NCBI GenBank assembly: GCA_945900945.1
Contig: CAMDKL010000040.1
Location: forward strand, 1 to 39,795
Direction: 5' to 3'
Source of the DNA: Pirellula staleyi DSM 6068
GTDB lineage: Bacteria > Planctomycetota > Planctomycetia > Pirellulales > Pirellulaceae
DNA: 39,795 nt
The notes under the pieces: generated by a model
Seen by the model: the letters and a program-made list of their open reading frames with translations, nothing else
Databases searched by the model: none
Told to the model about the DNA's origin: nothing
Position numbers and translations under genes: made by a program
In this document: positions 32,984-39,795 of the stretch, piece by piece
How positions within the stretch are numbered: position 1 is the first letter of the stretch
Layout of the letters: each line of letters opens with the position of its first letter

Positions 32984-35900
32984 GTGTTGGATCTGACCCG
33001 CTTTCATGCTCCGTTGAACCCGCCTAAGACCACCTTAGTGGATGTTCTTCGCTATTGGGCCAACGTGTTGCCTAACAAAGTTGCTTTCTATTACACCGAT
33101 GGGGAAACCGACGACGATACGTCGATGACATTTGCCGAATTGGACCATGCGGCCAGGGCGGTTGCCGTAAAAATCCTCGAAACCAACCGGCCAGGCTCTC
33201 GAGGCCTGCTATTGTATCCACCGGGAATAGAATTTGTCGTTGGCTTTTTTGGATGCCTTTATGCAGGTTGTGTTAGCGTGCCCGCATACCCACCGCGACG
33301 TAGTCGAAAAGGAGCCAGGATTCAAGGAATCGCGATGGATTGCCAAGCGCAATTTGCGCTTACCACCTCGGAGACGTTTGTCCAAATCCTCAAGGACGTA
33401 TCGACTCAAGCAGAAACGAGTTCGATGCAATTGATTCCTACGGACACGATCGATCGGTCGTTGGCTATTCAATTCACGGAGATGCCTATCCCTCCCTCGG
33501 ACTTGGCCGTTCTACAGTACACTTCAGGTTCCACCGGACAGCCCAAAGGTGTCATGTTGACCCATGCCAATCTCATCCGCAATTGCGAAATGATTTCGGT
33601 GCTCTTTGACGAAACAAGCAAGACGGTCGGCGTGAGCTGGCTTCCTATGTACCACGACATGGGACTCGTGGGCGGCGTTCTATCTGCCGTATCGATGTCG
33701 CTAAGCATGGTGCTCATGAGTCCGATGTCCTTCATGCAGAGACCCGTTCGCTGGTTGAAAGCGATCACAAAGTACCAAGCGACGACAAGTGGAGGGCCAA
33801 ACTTTGCCTACCAGCTTTGTGTCGACAAAGTCACCGATGAAGAAATGCAGGGATTGAACCTTAGTTCATGGGCCTTGGCTTTTAATGGTGCTGAGCCAGT
33901 TCGCGCGAGCACACTCGAACAGTTCAGTCGCAAGTTTGAGCGGGTTGGTTTTTCTAACACATCTCATTTTCCATGTTATGGAATGGCGGAAACGACACTG
34001 ATCGTTACGGGTGGTCCACGTCAAACTCCGCCAGTCGTGAAGTACTTTGACGGGCGACGTCTGGATGCTCGCATGGTAACTCAAGTCAGTGAAGATGCTC
34101 GCGACGCTCGAAGTTTGGTGGGGTGTGGGCATGCGACGAAAAACGAAACGATTTTGATTGTTGATACAGAAACACTAAAACCGCTACCGGAAAACTCGAT
34201 TGGTGAGATCTGGATCCAGAGCCCTAGCGTGGGTCTTGGTTATTGGGAAAAAGAAGAAGTCTCGCAGGACATCTTCCAGGCCAGAACGGCAGACAATGAA
34301 GGCCCTTTTCTGCGAACCGGCGATCTGGGTTTTTGGAGCGATGGGCAGATTTACGTCGCCGGACGCGTCAAGGATTTGATCATCGTGCGCGGCGTCAATC
34401 GCTATCCACAAGATATCGAACAGACCGTAGAGGAATGCCATGAATCCATTTCTTCGTCGGCTGCTGCCGCATTCGCAGACGATTCGGGGCCGCGCGAGAG
34501 ATTGATCATTACTGTCGAGGTGCAACGGTCCTTAGAAGACGACTGGAATCCGGTAGTTTACGCTATACGTCGCAGTGTGACGCAGGAGCACGAGCTGCCA
34601 CCTGACGCCGTGGTTCTCGTTCGACACGGATCGCTACCAAGAACTTCGTCGGGCAAGATCCAGCGTCATGCTTGCCTGCGAGATTTTCGCGAGGGCAATC
34701 TGCGAGTCATTCACCAATGGCTATCCTGGGACGACAACCTACCAGAGCAAGCTCCGATGATCGCCGCTTCGACTCTCGACGATGTGCGATTGGGATCCAA
34801 CCGGCGCACCAACTTTGGCTCATCCCTGCCCTTCAAGAAGACTCGTGATCCGGACATCGATATCGTCGAATTGGTCAAGAGAGCTGTAAAAACGGTTGCG
34901 CAGGAACGTGCCAAATTGCTCGACCTGGACACGAATATCGTTGTCGATCTTGGACTGGATAGTCTGGAGAGACTTCAGATTGCTCACGTCCTCGAAAGCT
35001 CCGTTGGTGGTCGTTTTCCTGAAGAAGTCCTTCAAGAAATTGAGACGGTCCGTGAAATCGCAGAAGCGATCGAAAAGCACTTTGGGAAAGAACGCATTCG
35101 ATCTGATTTCATCTCCGAAAGCCAGGAAAGTGAATCAGGCCCTGTCCAGCGTGAGGTTGCACCGGAGGACTATCGTTTCGACTTGATGCCAGAGTATCGT
35201 CGCCTCAAACAGACTATGAACCAGTTCGAAATGACCGGGCTACCCAACCCCTATTTCTCCGTACACCAAGGGCTCACTCGAGACACGACTACGGTCGGTG
35301 GAAAGCAGTTGATCAGCTTTGCGAGTTACAACTACCTAGGCATGAGCGGCGATTCCTATGTAACTCAAGCGGTGGTTGACGCCGTCAAGAAATATGGCAC
35401 GAGCGTTTCTGCGTCGCGATTGGTTAGTGGCGAAAAAGATATCCATCAGCAACTAGAACGATTGATCGCCGATTGGATCGGAGTCGAGGATTCTATCGTT
35501 TTGGTGGGCGGGCACTCGACCAATGAAACGGTCATCGGACACATCGTTGGCCAACAGGACTTGATTTTGCACGACGCCCTATCGCATAACAGCATCGTTC
35601 AAGGTGCTATTTTGTCCGGTAGTCGTCGTCGCGCATTCCCACACAATGACTTCGTCGCACTCGACGATGCGCTCGCAGAATTGCGAACTCGCTACAGGCG
35701 AGTATTGGTTATCGTCGAGGGGGTCTACAGCATGGACGGCGATTTCCCAAACCTTCCCAAGTTCATCGAAGTTTGCAAAAAACACAAGTGTTGGTTGATG
35801 GTTGACGAGGCTCACTCTATTGGAACGATGGGAGCCCACGGGCGAGGAATGGCCGAGCACTTCGGCGTCAATCCGACCGATGTGGATATTTGGATGGGTA

Positions 35901-36412
35901 CGTTGAGCAAGTCGTTTGGATCTTGCGGTGGCTACATTGCTGGTCGAAAAGAGCTTGTCGAATTCCTTAAATACACCGCACCTGGATTTGTTTTCAGCGT
36001 TGGCCTTTCACCGAGCAATACGGCTGCCTCGATCGCATCGCTTCAACTGTTGAAACGGGAGCCGATGCGAGTGGCACGTCTTCAAGATGCGTCCAGACTT
36101 TTCTTGACAGAAGCCAAGAAGCGAGGTCTGAACACGGGCAATAGTGGCGAAACTGCGGTCATCCCCATTATCACCGGAAACTCGTTGCACGCACTGCAAC
36201 TATCCAGACGCATGATTGATTCGGGCGTGAATGTGCAGCCTATCCTTTATCCGGCAGTCGAAGAATCGGCTGCCCGATTGCGGTTCTTCATTAACTCCAC
36301 GCACACCAACCAACAAATCCTTTACGCAGTCGACAAGTGTGCGGAGCATTTGCAATCGATTGCGCCTGAGTACTTCCGGGCAATCCTGAGTGAGCCAGCC
36401 TTGGCCAGATAA
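32984..36412 (+). CDS. Fatty acyl-AMP ligase / acyl carrier protein / alpha-oxoamine synthase fusion
   Basis: 1142 residues with three catalytic parts. About 15-590: fatty acyl-AMP ligase of the adenylating superfamily (LQYTSGSTGQPKGVMLTHANL from about 176; YHDMGLVGG; CYGMAETTL; LRTGDLGFW; RGVNRYPQDIE; SGKIQR). About 625-705: acyl carrier domain with GLDSLERL, phosphopantetheine Ser660. About 730-1135: PLP-dependent alpha-oxoamine synthase (ASYNYLGMSG, DEAHSIGTMGAHGRG, TLSKSFGSCGG with Lys976 as the expected Schiff-base lysine). Predicted chemistry: activate a fatty acid as AMP ester, load it on the carrier, then condense it decarboxylatively with an amino acid to an alpha-amino ketone, as serine palmitoyltransferase does. 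The amino acid used is not readable. The start is GTG 32984 with AGGG nine bases before it. Confidence 0.9.
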   Translation: MLDLTRFHAPLNPPKTTLVDVLRYWANVLPNKVAFYYTDGETDDDTSMTFAELDHAARAVAVKILETNRPGSRGLLLYPPGIEFVVGFFGCLYAGCVSVPAYPPRRSRKGARIQGIAMDCQAQFALTTSETFVQILKDVSTQAETSSMQLIPTDTIDRSLAIQFTEMPIPPSDLAVLQYTSGSTGQPKGVMLTHANLIRNCEMISVLFDETSKTVGVSWLPMYHDMGLVGGVLSAVSMSLSMVLMSPMSFMQRPVRWLKAITKYQATTSGGPNFAYQLCVDKVTDEEMQGLNLSSWALAFNGAEPVRASTLEQFSRKFERVGFSNTSHFPCYGMAETTLIVTGGPRQTPPVVKYFDGRRLDARMVTQVSEDARDARSLVGCGHATKNETILIVDTETLKPLPENSIGEIWIQSPSVGLGYWEKEEVSQDIFQARTADNEGPFLRTGDLGFWSDGQIYVAGRVKDLIIVRGVNRYPQDIEQTVEECHESISSSAAAAFADDSGPRERLIITVEVQRSLEDDWNPVVYAIRRSVTQEHELPPDAVVLVRHGSLPRTSSGKIQRHACLRDFREGNLRVIHQWLSWDDNLPEQAPMIAASTLDDVRLGSNRRTNFGSSLPFKKTRDPDIDIVELVKRAVKTVAQERAKLLDLDTNIVVDLGLDSLERLQIAHVLESSVGGRFPEEVLQEIETVREIAEAIEKHFGKERIRSDFISESQESESGPVQREVAPEDYRFDLMPEYRRLKQTMNQFEMTGLPNPYFSVHQGLTRDTTTVGGKQLISFASYNYLGMSGDSYVTQAVVDAVKKYGTSVSASRLVSGEKDIHQQLERLIADWIGVEDSIVLVGGHSTNETVIGHIVGQQDLILHDALSHNSIVQGAILSGSRRRAFPHNDFVALDDALAELRTRYRRVLVIVEGVYSMDGDFPNLPKFIEVCKKHKCWLMVDEAHSIGTMGAHGRGMAEHFGVNPTDVDIWMGTLSKSFGSCGGYIAGRKELVEFLKYTAPGFVFSVGLSPSNTAASIASLQLLKREPMRVARLQDASRLFLTEAKKRGLNTGNSGETAVIPIITGNSLHALQLSRRMIDSGVNVQPILYPAVEESAARLRFFINSTHTNQQILYAVDKCAEHLQSIAPEYFRAILSEPALAR

Positions 36413-36430
36413 TAAGATCGTGGGCGACGC

Positions 36431-36461
36431 TTTCGTGAACCGGCGGGCGCTAGACCCGGGC
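36431..36461 (+). repeat. 31-base downstream element (copy 1)
   Basis: Begins TTTCGTGAACCG, has the core GGGCGCTAG and ends CCCGGGC. It lies 18 bases after the acyl-AMP ligase fusion stop. A copy differing at three positions lies at 39120-39150, 44 bases after glmS. GGGCGCTAG..CCCGGGC can partly fold back. Confidence 0.8.
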
Positions 36462-36578
36462 TGTTAAAAAAACGGGTATTGCGGCGTTTTGAGCTTGCGC
36501 ATCTTTTGTTCCATGAGAGACCCCAGCGGCCTCGTGCCGCTTGGTGAATCAGGTTCATTCGCTAACGAACCTTGCGTT

Positions 36579-36599
36579 CCAGTCGGACAAGCCGACCGG
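36579..36599 (+). repeat. ACAAG-loop hairpin
   Basis: Stem GTCGG/CCGAC around ACAAG, extended by CC/GG beyond one A-C mismatch. Third member of the loop family. Confidence 0.65.
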
Positions 36600-36644
36600 G
36601 GACGAGAGGAGTAGGGAAGAGCGAGTCTAGCTGTTAGCCTTTTG

Positions 36645-36669
36645 CCCCAATTCGACAAGCCAACTGGGG
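36645..36669 (+). repeat. ACAAG-loop hairpin, degenerate
   Basis: Arms CCCCAATTCG and CCAACTGGGG, eight of ten pairs, around ACAAG. It lies 66 bases after the previous copy in the same orientation. Confidence 0.55.
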
Positions 36670-36996
36670 GCAGGACATTACTATGTGTCCCTGTGTTTCC
36701 CTCCAGCCCCCTAGTTCATAGATATTGAATTGGGCCATCGTGCCATTTCCTCGCAGAATGGAATCGAGCATGAGCGATACAGCTTCGTAACTAGCTCCGT
36801 ATCGGTTAGCCACGTTGATTTACCAATTGCTCGCCTTGTTCCATCCATCGCGTCATCGAATTATCCGTTTAATACCTGCTAGGAAATAAGTTGACGGTAC
36901 GAAACTATATGCTAAAAATCGAACGGCAGATAGATTTCAGCCAATGGACAGCGGTTCCAAGGGCTGGCGGCCGCACTCTTTGAGTTCAGCGGCCTG

Positions 36997-37046
36997 GAAG
37001 CGGAGCTTCGAGAGTGCGCGTTCCCAAGCCGGAGCTTGGGAACGAG
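36997..37046 (+). repeat. Composite double-hairpin repeat (GTTCCCAAG type)
   Basis: Hairpin 1: GAAGC/GCTTC around GGA (36997-37009). Hairpin 2: arms CGTTCCCAAGC and GCTTGGGAACG around CGGA (37019-37044), then AG. Same unit as 23840-23890 in reverse orientation. Confidence 0.75.
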
Positions 37047-37179
37047 TTGAAAAATCGGAATATTCCGGTGGACTGAATGGGTAAAATATTCGGTTCGCGA
37101 CATCTCGCTCCCTCAGCGACCAAAGGCGGGGGTAAAGTTTGACGGTCGAATTGATTTTCATTCCCAATTGGGTGATAGC

Positions 37180-39075
37180 ATGTGCGGAATTGTTGGCTAC
37201 GTAGGCAAGAAAGAAGCGACACCTTTTCTCGTTGGCGGACTACGTCGACTTGAGTATCGCGGATACGACAGTTCCGGCATTGCTACCCTGCCGAGCAACG
37301 GTGGTACTTTTCAACTTAGGCGTGCCGTCGGAAAGATTGACCGATTGGCCGAGTTGCTTGCCATCTCCCCAATGATGGGGTTCACGGGCATCGGACATAC
37401 TCGCTGGGCCACGCACGGGCCTGCAACCACCGAAAACGCGCACCCACACCTCGGTGGGCGCGGTATTGTTGCTGTGGTGCACAACGGCGTTATCGAAAAC
37501 TATCTAGCGCTGAAGGAATCCCTTATTGAAAAGGGCTACATGTTTCAATCCGCGACCGATACGGAAGTCATTTCCCACTTGATTGCGGACAATCTCAAAA
37601 CACTCCTCGATTCGCCCGCAGGCACTGATAGCGAATCCACACACGCTAACGAGGGGCCGAACGCGGTATTTGTTGAAGCGGTACGAACTGCATTGCCGCT
37701 TTTGCGTGGAACCTATGGCTTGGTTGTCATGTTCCGCGACCGCCCCGATTTGTTGGTAGCCGCCCGATGTGGAAGTCCGTTGGTGCTGGGAGTTGGCCGG
37801 GGAGAGCAGTTCATCGCAAGCGATAGCTCTGCTTTGATTGGCCATACAGAGCGAATCATCTATTTGGCAGACCATCAAATCGCAGTGGTTACCCGTGACT
37901 CAATCCAAGTCGTGCACCGCGATCAAGGTCGCATTCGACCTGAAGTGCGCGTGCTTGAGAATCGAGACCAGGATGTTTCGAGCGAAGGCTATGCACACTA
38001 CATGCTCAAGGAAATTTATGAGCAACCGACTTCGCTTCGAAATGCGATGCGAGGGAGACTTGATCGGGAAAGCGCAACGGCAAAGTTTGGTGGACTTAAC
38101 TTAACTCCTGCTCAACTTCGAGGTGTCAATCGCCTGATCCTGACAGCCTGCGGGACATCGTGGCATTCGTCGTTGGTAGGTGAGTATCTAATCGAGGAAT
38201 TTGCCAGGATGCCGGTCGAAGTAGAGTATGCGAGTGAATTACGATATCGCAATCCGCCAGTCGATCACGACACCCTGATATTTGGAATTACGCAAAGCGG
38301 CGAGACGGCCGACACACTCGCTGCCCTCCGCGAGATGAAGCGAAAAGGGCACCATACGCTCGCGATTTGCAACGTCATCGGGAGCAGTATTGCACAGGAA
38401 GCCGACGGCGGCATCTATTTGCATGCTGGCCCCGAGGTGGGAGTCGCGTCGACCAAAGCGTTTACATCCCAGTTGTGCGTCCTATCGATGTTGGCACTCT
38501 ACTTTGGACGCCTCAGGCATTTGAGCTTCGAAGCCGGGTTGCGCATTATCGATCAACTGGAAAACCTCCCCACGGCCGTTGAACATGCCCTGGGATGTGA
38601 TGCACAAGTGAAACGTATCGCCGAGAAATACAAGGACGCTACAAATTTCTTATACTTGGGTCGCCACTACAATTTCCCCACGGCTCTCGAGGGCGCGCTC
38701 AAGCTCAAGGAAATCAGTTACATTCACGCCGAGGGCTATCCCTCGGCCGAAATGAAGCATGGTCCGATCGCATTGGTCGACGAACATACTCCCTCCGTGT
38801 TCTTGCTTTCTCGCTCAAGTGTTTACGACAAGGTTATGAGCAATTTGCAAGAGGTCAAGGCTCGACGAGGGCCCGTGATCGCGGTCGTGGATCAAGTGGA
38901 CAGTAAGCTCGACGGATTAGTAGACGACATCATCGAGATCCCCTACGTAGAGGATTTTTTACAACCCATTGTTGCAACGATTCCCTTGCAGCTCTTGGCA
39001 TACCATATCGCAGTCCTTCGCGGTTGCGATGTCGACAAACCCAGAAACCTAGCGAAGAGTGTTACGGTCGAGTAG
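37180..39075 (+). CDS. glmS: Glutamine-fructose-6-phosphate aminotransferase (isomerizing)
   Basis: 631 residues. Makes glucosamine-6-phosphate from fructose-6-phosphate and glutamine, the entry to UDP-GlcNAc and glycan synthesis. The start ATG 37180 places the nucleophile cysteine directly after Met (CGIVGYVGKKEA), as required for the N-terminal amidotransferase; the upstream TTG 37168 would bury it and is rejected. GGGTGA lies just upstream. Other landmarks: LEYRGYDSSGIA, GIGHTRWATHG, HNGVIENY; two SIS sugar-isomerase domains (TACGTSWHSSLVGEYL, ITQSGETADTLAALR, GRHYNFPTALEGALKLKEISYIHAEGYPSAEMKHGPIALVD) and the typical end DVDKPRNLAKSVTVE. A polar insert of about 20 residues (SPAGTDSESTHANEGPN) sits in the glutaminase domain. 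No glmS ribozyme was recognised upstream. Confidence 0.97.
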   Translation: MCGIVGYVGKKEATPFLVGGLRRLEYRGYDSSGIATLPSNGGTFQLRRAVGKIDRLAELLAISPMMGFTGIGHTRWATHGPATTENAHPHLGGRGIVAVVHNGVIENYLALKESLIEKGYMFQSATDTEVISHLIADNLKTLLDSPAGTDSESTHANEGPNAVFVEAVRTALPLLRGTYGLVVMFRDRPDLLVAARCGSPLVLGVGRGEQFIASDSSALIGHTERIIYLADHQIAVVTRDSIQVVHRDQGRIRPEVRVLENRDQDVSSEGYAHYMLKEIYEQPTSLRNAMRGRLDRESATAKFGGLNLTPAQLRGVNRLILTACGTSWHSSLVGEYLIEEFARMPVEVEYASELRYRNPPVDHDTLIFGITQSGETADTLAALREMKRKGHHTLAICNVIGSSIAQEADGGIYLHAGPEVGVASTKAFTSQLCVLSMLALYFGRLRHLSFEAGLRIIDQLENLPTAVEHALGCDAQVKRIAEKYKDATNFLYLGRHYNFPTALEGALKLKEISYIHAEGYPSAEMKHGPIALVDEHTPSVFLLSRSSVYDKVMSNLQEVKARRGPVIAVVDQVDSKLDGLVDDIIEIPYVEDFLQPIVATIPLQLLAYHIAVLRGCDVDKPRNLAKSVTVE

Positions 39076-39119
39076 ACCTGAAACACGATCGGCGAGCCAT
39101 ATGTCGCTCACTTTGCGGT

Positions 39120-39150
39120 TTTCGTGAACCGATGGGCGCTAGCCCCGGGC
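39120..39150 (+). repeat. 31-base downstream element (copy 2)
   Basis: Near-identical to 36431-36461. A possible degenerate remnant (GCTTTCGTGAAC then CCGGGC) is at 39516-39538. Confidence 0.8.
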
Positions 39151-39221
39151 CTAAATTGCGCAGCAATATCCTTGGCTCCACAGCCCGAGTCACTATTAAA
39201 CGCCTACAGAAACAAAGCACA

Positions 39222-39437
39222 ATGAGAAAAGAAGATTTAAGTTTATCCTATAGTGCTCGCAAGGCATTGACCGTTCATCTAGGCGAAAGTGCAGGAAATG
39301 AAATTGCATCTCTATTGCAGCGGATGGCCGCCCAAATCGAGGAATTGAAGCGCAATAAAGTAAGCGTCACGCAGATTATCCCCAACATGAGCAAGATGGA
39401 TCCATCCATCCAAGCTCTCGAGAGCGAGACTTTTTAG
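39222..39437 (+). CDS. Small conserved-looking helical protein
   Basis: 71 residues from ATG 39222. Sequence features: KALTVHLGESAGNEIASLLQRMAAQIEELKRNKVSVTQIIP, a probable amphipathic or coiled-coil helix followed by a short extended end. No signal peptide or membrane segment. I believe similar short proteins exist in other planctomycetes, but cannot confirm it. The frame is open back into glmS (39024), which is not used. Function is unknown. Confidence 0.65.
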   Translation: MRKEDLSLSYSARKALTVHLGESAGNEIASLLQRMAAQIEELKRNKVSVTQIIPNMSKMDPSIQALESETF

Positions 39438-39651
39438 GGACAATCGCCATTGTAGAAAAAATGGCCCTCATTAAAAAGCGAAATGAAACACGCTGTTAAA
39501 TCCCTCGTATTTAATGCTTTCGTGAACAAATTCCGGGCATCCTTCGTCTTTCCTTTTGGAGTTTCATTACCCATAATTATTGCTGGAGAAACAAGCATCT
39601 TAACTTCGATGCACCAAACCAGCCTCAATAGTCAAATCTGCTAGGCATTTT
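39438..39651. other. Intergenic region before the Uma2 gene
   Basis: 214 bases, AT-rich, with no recognised RNA or gene. It includes the possible remnant of the 31-base element near 39516-39538. Confidence 0.4.
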
Positions 39652-39795
39652 ATGTCCACCTTGTTTTCCCGTGTTGAAATGGATTATCCCGAAAGCGATG
39701 GAAAGCCGATGGGCGAGACAGACTGGCACATCGATGCGATCATTCGACTACGCGACATGCTGCGCCTGCGGTATCGTGGTGAACAAGTCTACGTT
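39652..39795 (+). CDS. Uma2 family restriction-endonuclease-like protein (5' end only)
   Basis: 48 residues are visible from ATG 39652 to the window edge, all in one frame. The segment YPESDGKPMGETDWHIDAIIRLRDMLRLRYRGEQVYV matches the opening of the planctomycete branch of the Uma2 (DUF820) family, whose members have a PD-(D/E)XK nuclease-like fold. Catalytic residues lie beyond the window. Uma2 genes are often numerous in planctomycete and cyanobacterial genomes; their role is unclear. Confidence 0.8.
   Translation, partial: MSTLFSRVEMDYPESDGKPMGETDWHIDAIIRLRDMLRLRYRGEQVYV

Larger units (their letters stand above)
36413..37179. other. Repeat-rich intergenic region before glmS
   Basis: 767 bases with no credible gene. 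It contains the 31-base element (36431-36461), an AGCGGC/GCCGCT hairpin (36525-36541), AGGTTC/GAACCT (36551-36572), two ACAAG-loop hairpins, and the composite double hairpin (36997-37046). The stretch 36700-36990 shows no structure I can name. TTGACG at 36891-36896 with TAAAAA 16 bases on is a weak promoter candidate. Confidence 0.7.

Noticed and set aside
32808-32996. Small frame before the acyl-AMP ligase fusion
   Set aside because: Overlaps the GTG start and ribosome site of the fusion gene and has no family features.
36413-37179. Several minus-strand frames of 60-80 codons
   Set aside because: They run through known repeats and contain no domain or signal features.
36900-37179. glmS ribozyme upstream of glmS
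   Set aside because: No match to the conserved core could be seen; the region is explained by repeats.

Overview
The window reads as chromosomal DNA of a planctomycete, most likely Pirellulaceae-like, at roughly 50% GC. This rests on gene content, not on a database search. Indicators are the DUF1549/DUF1553 + DUF1501 + WD40 gene set, the DUF1080 secreted protein, a TPR protein carrying RNA-polymerase alpha C-terminal domains, a fused GldF-GldG protein with a DUF4340 partner, a Uma2-type endonuclease, frequent GTG starts, and intergenic spaces full of small palindromes. No prophage, insertion sequence, CRISPR array or rRNA was seen.

Layout. 1-4318: the 5' part of a small membrane protein (minus), recQ (minus), tRNA-Thr(CGT), and a TPR/alpha-CTD fusion protein. 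4507-10257: a three-gene gliding-type ABC transporter operon (GldA-like ATPase, GldF-GldG fusion, DUF4340 protein). 10430-11905: a short UvrC without a helix-hairpin-helix tail. 12283-20860: a signalling island with a free Hpt protein, a REC-HD-GYP regulator overlapping it by ATGA, a convergent SAM methyltransferase resembling PhcB-type signal synthases, and a giant pseudokinase/AAA/TPR/GAF hybrid histidine kinase. 20875-25685: DUF1080 protein, two small lipoprotein-like proteins, a GT2-like glycosyltransferase divergent from a PIG-L deacetylase, and two small membrane or secreted proteins. 26218-31483: DUF1549/1553, DUF1501 and WD40 genes in an operon behind an array of hairpins. 31608-32712: rplM-rpsI (minus) with a clear promoter and terminator. 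32984-36412: a single-chain acyl-AMP ligase/ACP/alpha-oxoamine synthase. 37180-39437: glmS and a small conserved-looking protein. 39652-39795: the 5' end of a Uma2 endonuclease.

How the parts may work together. The hybrid kinase ends in a receiver but has no Hpt domain, while the nearby Hpt and REC-HD-GYP genes supply the two steps needed for a phosphorelay ending in c-di-GMP hydrolysis. The methyltransferase between them suggests a fatty-acid-ester signalling circuit analogous to Phc/Rpf systems; that link is inference. The acyl-AMP ligase/ACP/oxoamine synthase fusion should load a fatty acid and condense it with an amino acid to an alpha-amino ketone, as in sphingoid-type lipid synthesis.

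The other theme is non-coding. Intergenic spaces hold several hairpin families, some of which keep the same short loop while their stems differ in sequence.
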